This document shows, one piece after another, positions 36,630-48,562 of a stretch of DNA of 64,000 bases. How positions within the stretch are numbered: position 1 is the first letter of the stretch; each line of letters starts with the position of its first letter. The notes under the pieces were generated by a model. That model had not been told where the DNA came from. It saw nothing but the letters and a program-made list of their open reading frames with translations, and did no database searches. The DNA lies in assembly GCA_023055505.1 (NCBI GenBank), contig JALIRH010000002.1, positions 3,457,001-3,521,000 on the forward strand, given 5' to 3'. The position numbers were made by a program, and so were the translations under genes. The DNA is from Callipepla californica brunnescens. Taxonomy: Eukaryota > Chordata > Aves > Galliformes > Odontophoridae.

Positions 36630-37748
36630 CTCAAACCATGTTTCATTTTTCATTTCTCCAGGAAAAAAAGGTGGTATTTTTTTTTTTCCAGACCAGTCAT
36701 CCATTTTTAAACAAACTGAATGTAAAATCCATATGCACATCAGTTGTAAGGGAAATAATTATTTTGCAGTGTATGTTTATGTGAAGCAGTCTTTCCATAT
36801 AAATTGTTAAGAATTAGCACTAATTTCCCAGTTATCTAATTTTTGTTGTTTTTCCCATAGTGCTCTTATTTCTGTAGAATTTAATGGATGGTCGAGTGGA
36901 ATTCACAGAAGCAGGATGGTCTTGGCTTTGGTTTTCATCAAGTATGACTAACAGTTGGAAAATTCATGATTATTTGTCTGTTCTAAACCTCAGAAGTTAT
37001 GAGTCACTGCTGGGGAGTTTCCTGCTGCATATTTATGAAGTTCTCTGAGCGAGCTGACTCAGTGTGTTGATTTTTAGTTTTTTGTTTTTGTTTCTGTTTT
37101 GTTTTTTAAATAAGCAGTTGTAATCCTTTTAAATATGTGCTAACCACTTAGATTAGAAATCAACTTAGCATCCCTAATGAATTGAAACAGCGATTTCAAC
37201 ATCACGCACCAGTTGCTTAAATATATACCCATTCTAGTCGTATATTTGTAGTCTATGTAATATGTGCATAGAGACATATTTACTTGTGCATGTATTTATT
37301 CAGGGAAACTTTTAAATTTAAGAATTTCTTCTGCTCAGTTGACCACTGGGGATCCCTAGGGAGAGAAGTGCTCAGATGACAAAGTTTTCTGCTGAAATTT
37401 TATGTATTTGTGAGTAAATGTTGGAAAGTGGGGACATGCGTTTCTTTGAGTCTCTCAAAGGAAAAAAAAAGAAAGAACCAGACGCTGACCCTTTGCTTTT
37501 CACACAGAAAGGAGATTTTCTGTTCTTTCTGGAGTGGAGTCTTCTGATTTATTGGTGTATAACAGCTTTAGATGGTTTTACAGTGTAGGTTCCAGAATTA
37601 GATTTGTGATGGTTCCTTCAGGATAAAAGTCCTGAATCAGCTGATTAATTCTCTTGATAACAGTGAGCTACTGAAGCTCCACATGAGTTTTGAGAAAGTA
37701 TTTTATTGATGGGGTGAAAAATGAAAATCCTCTACTTATATTGAAGCC

Positions 37749-37764
37749 TTTTTTTTTTTTTTTT
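37749..37764 (+). repeat. poly(T) tract
   Basis: Sixteen T bases in unique intron. Confidence 0.9.
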
Positions 37765-38919
37765 AGTGATGTTTTCATAGAACATCTACTTTTTTTTAAT
37801 TCTTATTTTGAGCATAATTGATCTGTGTGAAGAACATGAAGAGTACTCACATGTCAGTAGTGGCACAGAGGTTCAAGCATCGGCTGAATTATGATATCAT
37901 TCTCAGAAATCACCAGTAAGCGCATATGGCAGACCAGTCTGACATACAGCATTCAAACTGCCAGTGACTTCTGTATTTCTGAGAGGCTATTTGTGATGCT
38001 TTTCATCTGCGTTAAAACATTTCCCTTTGTAGAACCTGTGTGCTTTTGTTGTTGTGACATAATTTGAAGTTTACGCTCAGCCTACGGGAGTGCAGGTAAG
38101 ACTTGGAGCAGGAAATGATGCAGGAACTTGTCGACCCGAACCGTTTTTACCTGGCTGAATTACTACAAAATGGGATCAGTGAAGAGAGGAAATGAATTTT
38201 AGTGCCATCTCTACTTCTGATTCATATCTGCAATTATCTTCTAGTGTTTACCGACGAGCTAAATCCCAATTCCCTGTATTAAGAGAAAATATGTGAGGAA
38301 ATCACATACACTGTGTTTGTTAAGAGGACTGTATGTTTTAATAATGTGAGTGAATGCTTGGTTGCTTGGCATATTAGCTTTAGGGTAACGTGCCCAGTGA
38401 AAGAAACAGAGGTATTAAAATGGGAAGTGTTGCTGTTCTGCCAAGTCTGGGACCCGATTTCTAGCTGAACTGTGGCACATTTGATTTCTGAAGCCTTAAT
38501 GCCCAGAAACAAGTCTCATTATCTTTTCATTTTGTTAGTTTTTACCACCATACTGGAGTACAAATTTGCAATACTCATTCCAGATAAAGCTCATTAAATC
38601 AGTGGTATATTTAGCTCAGTAAGTTTTCTGATTTTGAAAATGATTTTGCTACTAGAGCCTTTGCTTCCAATGGAAACAGCAGCTGAAAAATCTGAAGTAC
38701 TGGTCTTCCATATTTTTATGATAATGAGCTATGCTGAATAAACAGATCTGTTCATTAAGTTGTTCAAGCATTCCAGTTTTAAAACCTATTTTTTTACTTG
38801 CTCCTACTTTTGGACAATCGCTTAATTGGGCTCATCCTTCCTAATCACAGGAATTCCTGAAAAAGTTAAGGATTGTTTAGCATAAGCATGCAGAAGAATT
38901 CTTTTAAGTATGTTCTAGT

Positions 38920-39665
38920 GTCTAACTAACCTCAGTAAAGAATTCTTCCTAATATCTAGTCTATATACTCTTCCAGTTTATAACCAATTCTCCTTGTCAT
39001 GTCACTGCCTGCTCTTATAAGAAGTTCCTCCCCAGCTTTCCTGTAGGCCCCCTTCAATTACTGGAAAGCAACCAGAAGTGCTCCTTGTAGCCTTCTCTTC
39101 TCCAGGTTCAAGGGCCTCAGTTCTCTCATCCTGTTCTTGTAGGGTAGGTGCTCCAGTCCACTGAGTATCTTTGTGACCCTCCTCTTGACCTGCTTCAATT
39201 GCTCCATGTCCTTCTTGTGTTAGGGGCTCCGGAACTGGGTGCAGTACTCCCAGTGGAATCTCACTAGAGCAGAGTAGTGGGGCAGAATCACCTCCCTTGA
39301 CCTTCTGGTCACGCTTCTCTTGATGCAGCCCAGGACACAGTTGGCCTTCTACACTGCAAGCACACATTACTGGCTTGTATTGAATCTTTCATCAACCAAC
39401 ATCCCCAAATCCTTTTTGCCAGGGCTGCTCTCAAGCCATTCTCTGCCCACCCTTATATGCAGTTGGGATTGCCCCAACCCGGATTCAGGACCTTGCATTT
39501 GACCTTGTTGAATGTCATGAGGTTTGTATGGGCCTACCTCTCAAGCCTGTTCAGGTCCCTCTGGATGGCGTCTGTTGCTCCTAGCACATCATAGAAGGCC
39601 ACCAAATTTGTCAGACGTGACTTGCTGTTGGTGTAAAGGCATGTTAGTTACTGCCAGTCACCTCA
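38920..39665 (-). mobile_element. CR1 LINE with internal jump
   Basis: The minus strand carries the 3' UTR (cagtaaagaattcttcctaa), the ORF2 C-terminal region (minus ORF 39002-39367 with the frame broken) and then an upstream non-coding-like block (accttgttgaatgtcatgag). At about 39592 it jumps to another part of the element (aaggccaccaaatttgtcag), so an internal segment has been lost. No tail repeat is left. Confidence 0.88.
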
Positions 39666-42600
39666 TCTTCATTTTTATGCACCTTGGTATGTTATCATTA
39701 GTTTGTGTAATATGAACACAAATGCATCAGCAGATTCAATAATATTAAGGTATGTATTTTAAAGTTCTGTTAGAACATTTTTTATGTAAGGTTATGAGAG
39801 ACAGTCGTTGTTAGCAGATCTGTCAGAATTTTGAAGGCAATAAACAAAGGGAAAATTGTTGAAACTGCCTAGGTTGATTCATTAAGTCTCATAAAAGGCT
39901 CTTTGAGAGAAATAAATATTCTGTGAGATAAAAGTAAAGGTCCCCTCAGAAGTCAGGAGCTTGTTAAGGGTAGGATAAATGGTCCATTTACCTGCTTAAA
40001 GGTAGTCTCCAGCATATTTCTAGGGGTCATTATTTTGCTTTTGTCATTTAACGTGGTCATAAAGAATCCAGGTATTAGGGTGTTCAGGAGTCCATTGTAT
40101 GTTATCAAAGATAGTGTTTATGAAAACCAACTTGTAAAGTTGACAGAACTGTTCTGTGATAGAGATGGATTGTTAAACTTTGAAGTAAAGATGTGTATTG
40201 ATCCATGTGGACAATTCACATGGTGAAAATGCAAGTCTTAATTCCAAAAACACAGTGATGGGCTCTGAATTAGCCATTACCATTCAGGAAAGAGATCTTG
40301 GAAATGTGAGACTGAAAACATGAGCTTAATTTGTAATAGTGGTGGAAAAAGGCAGATAGTAAGGAATAACCTGAAGGAGTGGAGAGCAGAAGAAAAAATG
40401 TCTTTCAAATGTACCCCACTCTTTTTGCGTTCTGATCTTTTCTCACAAAGGATGTGGTAAAAGTGGAAGGATCAGGGGAGAGATGGACTGGTGTTGAGGA
40501 GGCGTGGAAGAGCAGAAGTGTTCTTGAAAAAAAATTAAGCTGAATAACTTCGTAGTGTTTCCCAGGGGCTTCAGATTGTTGCAACCTGTTCAGGCTTGTT
40601 GTTGTATTGGCCCCATTGCTGGAGTAGGAAACCCACTGGCAGACTCTCATGGTGTCATACAGCCTCTCAAAATTCTTATTTGCAAAGCTGAAAATACATA
40701 CTGAAGGTTAATACTTGATTTCTGGGTCTGCATTAGCAAAGTGCGATGGATGGCAACTAAAAATGCAGTGTGCTTGCTCTCAGTAAAGTGAGAGCGAACC
40801 TGTTGTGGGTGAGTAGAAACTTTGCTCAAATGCGTCGTTCTGAACTATGGAGCCACTTGTTTTTGTTCCTTTGCTGATGCTCATTCTGGGGCTCATCCTT
40901 GCTGCAGGATGTAATGACCAGGCTTCTGTGAGGAGATGTGTTCGGTGGTGTACTGTAGCTTATTTACAGAAACTGACATGTTATGTAGCCGTTCCTGTGA
41001 GAATCAAGCTGAGTTGTTGGTCTTCACGTAGAAAACATTTGCCTTTCAAAGGGTGTATGTGTGGAGAAGTTGATGATCAGCATCCATTCCTGCATGTGCT
41101 CTCCTTTGTACCTTCCTACTTCAGGAACAGGACAGGATTTGGTGTTGGAGAGACACACTCTTTCTACAGAGAGTGTGTGATGACTCGCCTCTCCACTCCT
41201 TTAAGGCCTTCAAGAACAACAAGCAGGAGTACTTGATTCCCTAGCATATGCTTTTCTGAGATCTGCAGTTTAGCATCAGTAGGCACAGAACTCCTGATGG
41301 GAATGTTCCACATGAAAATTGCTCTGATTTAAGTTATTTCTAGGTTCTTATCTGTGGTGTGATAGCTGTAGCCGGTCCTGCTTGCATATAGGTTGACAGA
41401 GGTGAAACCTTTGAGGCAGTTATAAACATGCATTAGTCACTTCAGTGTTTGGCTGCAGTACTACTGCCCTGGAGGACTGGGTGCAATTTGCCTATAATTA
41501 GAAAGAAGAGATTTGTCTGTATATTACAAGAAAAAGTATATATTTCCTGAATGTTCCCAGAGGGGAACTAAACTCTAGAAATAATGCTATAAACTCTTAT
41601 CTTTCCTTCTCTGATCGTTTGAAGTAAAAACTGGTGTTATAGCTGAGAAAGGCACAGAAAATAACTCGTGAATGTGTAGCAGGAACAAAGAATTAGAAAG
41701 TGTGCAGTTAAATGTGAGATGAATGCTCACCAATAAATGATGATTAAATATTGTGTTTGATTTGTCATTCTACATATCTGTGTGCTAGAATGACCTTTGA
41801 TTCACCCTGCTAGTTAATGCAGCATGACTGTAGTGTGGCTGCCTTGAAACTTAACATTATTCTGCTCACATCTCCATTCTCATTATAAACATGGCTATTT
41901 TTAGCTAGCACAGATTCAGAATATGCCTTGTAAGCTTAATGGGGGATTTATTGAGCTCCTGTGTGTATTCACTAGAGATTCCTTGCTGAAGCTTACTGGT
42001 TTAGGATTGGGGAGGGGAAAAATGTACTATTTTAATTCCCGGCATATGCCAGCAGGATCTATATTTAGCTTCAGCTACTTGCCATTGTGCTATTTCTACA
42101 AAGGGATGCAGCAGTTTCATTGTTCACGAGCTTAACTAGACATAGATGGAGATGGATGAGCTCGATGAACATCTCTGTACTGCAGGAATTGCTGCTGAAA
42201 GTCAATGTGCATGCAGTAAATTGAGTAACACTATGCTTGAGCATGAACACGAGTTAGTTGTATAAATTTGCCTGATTAACACATGTGAAAGAAAATTATA
42301 CTTATTTTGCTTCAGACTTACGTAGTAATGTAACAGTAATAGCAATCTGAGCGTAGTTTGCATTTATACATACAAAGATCTGATTTACTACAGTGGCAAA
42401 ATTTCATTGCTTACCAGTCACTAAGAATTTTACCATAGCTTTTCTCATTGCCCTGCATAGGTGTATAAACCTGCTATGGATAATGCTTCCTGCTGTTTGT
42501 TCCGACAGGATAATTGCGTATGCAGTACAAGATGATTACATATGCAGATTCTTTTCATAATGTACTGGAGATCTGGCCAGCATTTATTCTCTTTGGTGCT

Positions 42601-44261
42601 TTAAGGAACAGCCTCTGCTGGGAGAGCCACCTTTCCCTTTCTGGGGAATGTTAGCAATTCTAACTTAATCATTTAAGTATTCCTGTAGATTCAGACTTGC
42701 TTCATGGTTTACATTCAGAAAAATGGATAAGTAGTTCCTATCCTTTCTTGACTCTAATTTCTCCATAAAGATGAAGGATTTATTCGTTTTTTAGCTGAAA
42801 AAAGAAAGGAGATTTTCTGTATCAAAAAATCAGCCATGTTAGCTGTAAGCTTTGGACAAATATTCTCCAGTGAGTAGCAAGCAACAGATTGAATTATTTC
42901 TGCAAAGCTTCACGACATCACTGTGCAGACATTGCACCGGTTATTTCAATTTAGCAATTCAATTTGTGATAGAATGTAGTTTTTATAAAAGATGGTACAG
43001 TGTATTCTGCAGGTATGTATGTTTGTTAATATATTCTACTAATGATCTTCAGTTTGTGTCCTTGACCTTTCAGATAGCCTCATGATGCTGGCCTTGTTTC
43101 CTAAAGATGTCAAGAAGGACTAAATTATTTTTGGCTTTGGAATAATACTCAGCTTGAAATAAACCTTATGAGGTGAAGAATTAGTGGTCTCCACACACTC
43201 CACTTCTCCCAAATTTCCTTTCAATACAAGTATTTCAAGGAAGATGAGAGCTGAGTGGTTGAAGGAGTAGCATAGATTTCTGCATGGAAAAATTATGCCA
43301 GATCACCTGTTACTTCTCCCAGTGCTGCTGTTAAGCTTGAGTTTTATACCTTCCTTCCCCTTTTTCAGCTTACCATGTGAAACAATGGAGTCATTTAAAA
43401 AACAGATATGTTCAAATACAGTATCTAGACATCTTTTATCGAAGACAAGTACTTGTCTTTTGTTAGACTTGAGAATTAAAACTCAAGTGCTAATTTCAGT
43501 TATTTTCACTAACCAAATCAGTACTTGGATAGAAGTATATACTTCCTGGATGTGATCTTCCTTTAGGCCTCCAGGACTGAATTTTTTCATCAGACCAGGC
43601 CTAACCCTGGACGTGAGTCTTTGGACTGAGTAACTGGTCAAGGAGTTTGATGTGTTTGGATCCCATCTTCCTTGTTTTCAGCAATATAGGCATACTCTCT
43701 TGGAGCTGGTCCTACTAATGCATGTGCAAACTTGGATGAGAAGCAGGAAACCAGGGGCATGATGGCATTAGGGATTGAAACATGTTTACTGTTGGATGTA
43801 TAATTAGATTTAAAAAAGAAGGTATATTTGAAGATTGCACACCTAGAATATGTTACTTTTCAAATGTCAAGCCCTAATCCCATGAGAAATTATGTTCATT
43901 AGCGTGAGATGTTTTCTATAATCAGTTCAGAAACTAAAATGGAAAGAACATTTCATTCTGAGTTTAAATATTTTTAGTCTCCTCATGCTGCCTTTTAAAA
44001 ACCTTAACGGGGAGCCTACAGTGTTACTTTCTGATATTTCTTCACGATTATTGCAGGCAGTATCTGCAGAATCTCAGGAGCAAACTGCCTGTAGCTAAGT
44101 ACTGGCATTTCATCTTCTATTAAATGTTAAGATGTACATCGTGTCATTTTTGCTCTTCTGAGGGAATTTAGAAAACGTAGTGTATGCGAGCCATTGTCTG
44201 AAAGTATGACTTTTTAATGTAATTATGTAAAACACTGGGACAGGACTTGAAGGTGTGCTAT
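39666..44261. other. Unique intron, 4.6 kb
   Basis: Apart from the secreted-like ORF at 40847, nothing was recognised. No CR1 remnant was seen. Confidence 0.55.
40847..41236 (+). other. Intronic ORF of 129 codons, secreted-protein-like; unproven
   Basis: Not recognised. It starts at an ATG in a strong context (A at -3, G at +4). Residues 3-20 are a hydrophobic stretch (LVFVPLLMLILGLILAAG) like a signal peptide. Cysteines follow at about 22, 31, 35, 45, 57, 70 and 72. An AATAAA lies at 41732. Against it: ORFs of this length arise by chance in 64 kb, no homologue comes to mind, and the rest of the chain is low in typical fold signals. It is on the TRAPPC9 strand, inside its intron. Confidence 0.12.
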
Positions 44262-44545
44262 ATAACTGTGGATCACACTACATTGGGAGGAGCTGTTGAC
44301 TCCTTCTAGGGTTGAGAGGCCATAAAGAAAGATCTCGACAAACTGGAGTGTTGGGCAATCACCAACTGGATGAAGTTTCATCAAGAACAAATATAGGAAC
44401 CTGGATGTGGGAGGGGACAAGCCTGGCTGTATGTACAGACAAGGGGATGAGAGGCTGGGGAGCAGCCCTGTGAAAAGGGATCTGGGGGCTCTGGTCGATG
44501 GCAAACTGGACCTGAGTCAGTAGTGTGCCCTGGCACAATCTGTGG
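44262..44545 (+). mobile_element. CR1 LINE: ORF2 C-terminal fragment, no 3' UTR
   Basis: It corresponds to the region between the reverse transcriptase and the C-terminus (ttgggaggagctgttgactc; cctggatgtgggaggggaca; gagcagccctgtgaaaaggg; atctgggggctctggtcgat). Stops break the frame. Unlike most copies here it lacks the tail, so the 3' half was deleted after insertion or it is a broken remnant. Confidence 0.8.
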
Positions 44546-44762
44546 TCTGTGTAGGTTCTGCAAGGCCTCTGGAGTTAAGCATACAAGGATATTTAAGTCT
44601 GAGATTGTAGCATTTGGCTTGTTCTTCTCTGGAGGTGCCGTGGGAGAGAACAGTAAATTGTTTTAAATTGGAGCTTTCTAAGCTTATGAAAGTGTTGGAT
44701 TTTTGTTCTGTTGTGGAGATAGAAAATCAATCTTAGACATTGGATATGGAGTCCTTCCCAAG

Positions 44763-44785
44763 GTGTGTGTGTGTGTGTGTGTGTG
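44763..44785 (+). repeat. (GT)11 microsatellite
   Basis: A perfect GT run, likely length-variable between individuals. Confidence 0.95.
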
Positions 44786-46752
44786 CACAGAGTGTTTTAA
44801 AGGAGATAAAGGAGATTTGATTTTTTTTTCTGCATCTTGTTCATATTATATGAATTCTGAACAATGGAACTTTTCTCTGATTGCCTGAAGACAGTGGAAA
44901 CAATGTTTTCCTTAGTCGTGCCCATCCTCTACACATACGTATATGCTTCCAGTATGTAATCTGGAGTTGTATCTTTGTGTGTATGTGTGCTCATAGGAAC
45001 CCTGCTCAATCATCACAGCCAGGGCATGCGGGGCTCCGGGCTCTGCAGTTCTTGCATTCAAAATCTGTTTGCCACCAGTTAGGTTTATATTAAAAATGGG
45101 ATGAGATTCTCTTCTGAAATCAAAATTAATTGAAGACTATTAAGTCTTTGGCTGTTCTCTCATATGGGACGTGAGACATACTTAAGCCCATCAGCAAGTT
45201 TATTTGACAAATTCTTCTCTGCAGGAGAGACCTAGATTGTGACGATGCTTTTGCACTCTCACGCTTATCAATGGTAATATTGCATAACCTTCTTTTGCGC
45301 TTTTTCATTTAGTGTCATATATTAGGAAGCGTTTTACATGGCCAGTGACAATGCTCCATGACCTTTCAAACATTTACTGTATGTTTACTTGTAATTATAC
45401 GGGACTGGGCTTAATCGAGCAGTCTTGTGCCAGAATTGTATGATGAAGAATGGAGCAACACCTCAGCAGCTTTGCAGTGCAAGATCCTTTGAGTGTTACA
45501 GCACTAATGTGAAGCTGACATACTTGGAGAGTTCAGAGAAAATGTAATGAAAATTGAAGTGCAGTCTTACATTGCAGCACATCCCTGTACAGCAGATACC
45601 TGTACTTGTGGAGTCTAGCTCTAATTGTATTAAGTAGTCCAGATGGTTAATTAGAACGAAGTGTGTTTTGATGGGGTTTGTGCTTTTTAATTTTTTTTTA
45701 TTTAATATCAATTAGCTCTCCTGACATAAATTAAACTTGAGTTCATTAGCTACAAATTAGGAATTGACATAAACAGAGTAGATGGCTTTGTCCAAAGTAG
45801 CCAGTGGATACTTTTGTTTGTATTCTAAGGTGACTCTTATGAATCTTAATGAAAGTAAATTAAGCGATGGAGTTACTTCACATTGCTTAAAAGCACTCGG
45901 GAAATGTGCAAGATGTTGAAGTGCACATATGCCACTAAACTGTTGGTTTAGTACCTTTGATATGCTTTGAATTGCTGCGTTGTGGGTATTTTAAGGAATG
46001 GATTGTCAGTGTTTCTGTTCTTCCAACAACATTTCGAAACAAAGCAGTATACATTTTTTCTAAGTCATTAAATTCCTAAATTGTTCCTTAGAGCTTATGA
46101 AAAATATATATGTTTTTTTGAGAATAAGGTGTTGCCTTGGAGATGGTGGGTTTTTCTTATTCTTTTTTTTTGGTATGTTTGTTTTTTTGAGGAAAGTGTT
46201 CCAATTCTTTATAGAATAAACTAAAAGCTAATGATTGAATAAAAAGGCATTATTCCTAAATGTTTTTTAGAAACTGCTGTAATTGTAGACATAGAGTTCA
46301 GCTTAACCTGGTAATTAATGTCCATTCCAGGGTAGTGTCTTCTTGTGTATCCTTGCTCCGAGTTTGGCAGTGGTGCCTAGTCAGTAGAGTTAAGAGCAAT
46401 GGAAGAATCCAGTGACTCTCCCCACATTTTTGCCTTGCTTCAAGCAAATTATACTTTAGCATTATAATAAAAGGTGATGTATAGTCAGTCCAGGTGAACC
46501 AAAGGGTTGTTCTGAGCTTGAACACTGAAGATGACATGGAGACTTATGCTGGGAAGCTTCTCGCAGGCTGTTCATTAAGTTAAAAGACACAAAGACCAAA
46601 ATTTCCAACAAAGAGGTAAAGGTTCAGTAGTGAGTCCGTAAGACTAATGATAATGATAGTTATTTTCAATATTTGCTAACTAGTCATGTTCTCTAACATG
46701 AGCATCAAGGTAAGACAAGGTTCATATACTCTTATCTGATCAATTCTGTTGT

Positions 46753-46802
46753 AGTCAGGAGATGAGTATATACTTACAGTCAAGAGATGAGTATATACTT
46801 GC
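46753..46802 (+). repeat. 25-bp tandem duplication near the TRAPPC9 acceptor
   Basis: Two copies of agtcaggagatgagtatata plus five bases, starting at 46753 and 46778, with only a few mismatches. It ends 92 bases before the exon at 46895, so it is close to but probably outside the splice branch region. Confidence 0.9.
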
Positions 46803-46861
46803 AGTATGGAGACATTATACTTTTTATACTTTTGAAATGCACGGTTTATGATACATCCTAA

Positions 46862-47038
<177 letters not shown>

Positions 47039-47939
47039 TAAACCTTATTTTGATTCTTTTACATGTGACCCAGTGTCTTTTGTCACACTGGCTATAAGCT
47101 AAAAAGCGTGAAAGCGTGCTCAAAACTTTGAGTAGTCACCAGCATTGTGCTGGCAAAGAATTCTGTGAACCAGTTTTCAAAACTCCTCCACTTTAGGAAT
47201 TTAACCATATTTAACTGCAGACTGTGATTAAAGCAATCCTTGTGCCCTGGAAATCTGAGTTTCAAACATTATTTCAGTAAGGTTTATTCCACTAATGACA
47301 GAGTGCGTCCTGTTTATTACAATACTTCTTTCTCTCCATGTTGCAGTGTATGCTACATTACATTGTTTTGTCTTTGTCTAGCAGAGTCTTACCAGAAATG
47401 TATGTGTAAATGACTGTCTTTGAATGTAAGGAATATAAAAACCACAGTAACACTTGATGGTTGTCAAATGCCGTAATTATTAAAATTTGATTCATCTAGA
47501 CCTGAGCTGAATCATTTATAATAGGTAATTGTTTTGCTATGAATTGTCTTAATTTGCTGCACAGTTCATATTCTTTACATTTTCATTAACTATTGCTTTT
47601 CATACTGTTTAAATAAAGCAGTTTTTACAAAAATGTACTCTGCAACTTAATAATTTTACTGATCCTTTGTCAATGAATTACATGTCTTCATATGAATTCA
47701 CCTATACCAGTTGATAAATACTCTAGCATGTTTAAATCTTTGGGATGCATTAAAACTCTGGAATTTCCAGAGGTGGCCTTTTAATATCTTTCAATAAAAA
47801 GATGAATAACCATGCTTGGCTTTGTTGGAAAAGGAGGCGGAGGGTGCTTAAGTACTTCTGAGTTACAAATTACAAAGGAGTAGAAAGTGTTTTTTATTCT
47901 GTTATCGCAAAGTGAGTAGGAATGGAATGAAGCAATTGG

Positions 47940-48083
47940 GAATGGTTGTGACCCTGAACTGCTGGAGTTGTTGATCAGTGCTCTCAGATGTATGGATTTG
48001 GCATGGTCCTATTTGTAGCTAGGAGTTGGACTAGATGATCCACATTCATCCCTTCCAACCTAGAATATTCTGTGGTTCTGTTT
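47940..48083 (+). mobile_element. CR1 LINE tail
   Basis: gaatggttgtgaccctgaac is diverged body; then ggagttggactagatgatcc, atcccttccaacctagaata, ttctgtggttctg is a normal CR1 end. Confidence 0.8.
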
Positions 48084-48132
48084 ATTTTGGAAATGCTCTT
48101 CCAATACACCAAAATAGCAGGATAACTGAAAA

Positions 48133-48561
48133 GTGTACCAGCACGTGTTGTGGGTGCAGTCTTATTTTTATTTTTTATTTTTTAATTTGAAATTATTTCA
48201 GTGCATTTACGTAATACCGCTTTGTGAGTTAAGAGTGAACTTAATTGATCAAGAGAGTCATATTGGTCCTAAAACCTTTTACAGTGACAAATTTCATACA
48301 GAAGATCTAAAATTAGATTGGAAAGGCCTACTGTGTGGTCTTGGCACCATACTTCATTTTTCAAAGGGAAGAAATGAATCACCACTATCGTACTGTTGCA
48401 GAAATGTCCAAGGATGGATGAACCCCTCCGTGGTTTGCAAATCACAAAATGTTTCTTTTGTTCCTGTGAACACAAGCAATGAAACCTCAAGAAAAGTGAC
48501 TGAGTTTGCTGTAGCACGTATCTTATGCACTTACTTCATTCTTTGCCTGTTCCTCACATAG
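48133..48561 (+). other. Open frame of 142 codons with splice-acceptor-like start; unproven
   Basis: Not recognised. The frame opens with GTG, not ATG, so it would need an upstream exon; an acceptor-like ttatttcag ends at 48201. The C-terminal part has three possible N-glycosylation sites (NVS, NTS, NET) and ends in a hydrophobic stretch (ILCTYFILCLFL). A possible poly(A) signal lies at 48957-48962. The phase of the acceptor (0 in this frame) does not fit the TRAPPC9 exon at 46895, which ends with two spare bases, so it is not a simple alternative TRAPPC9 end. An open frame of this length is expected about once by chance in a window like this. Confidence 0.12.
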
Positions 48562-48562
48562 A

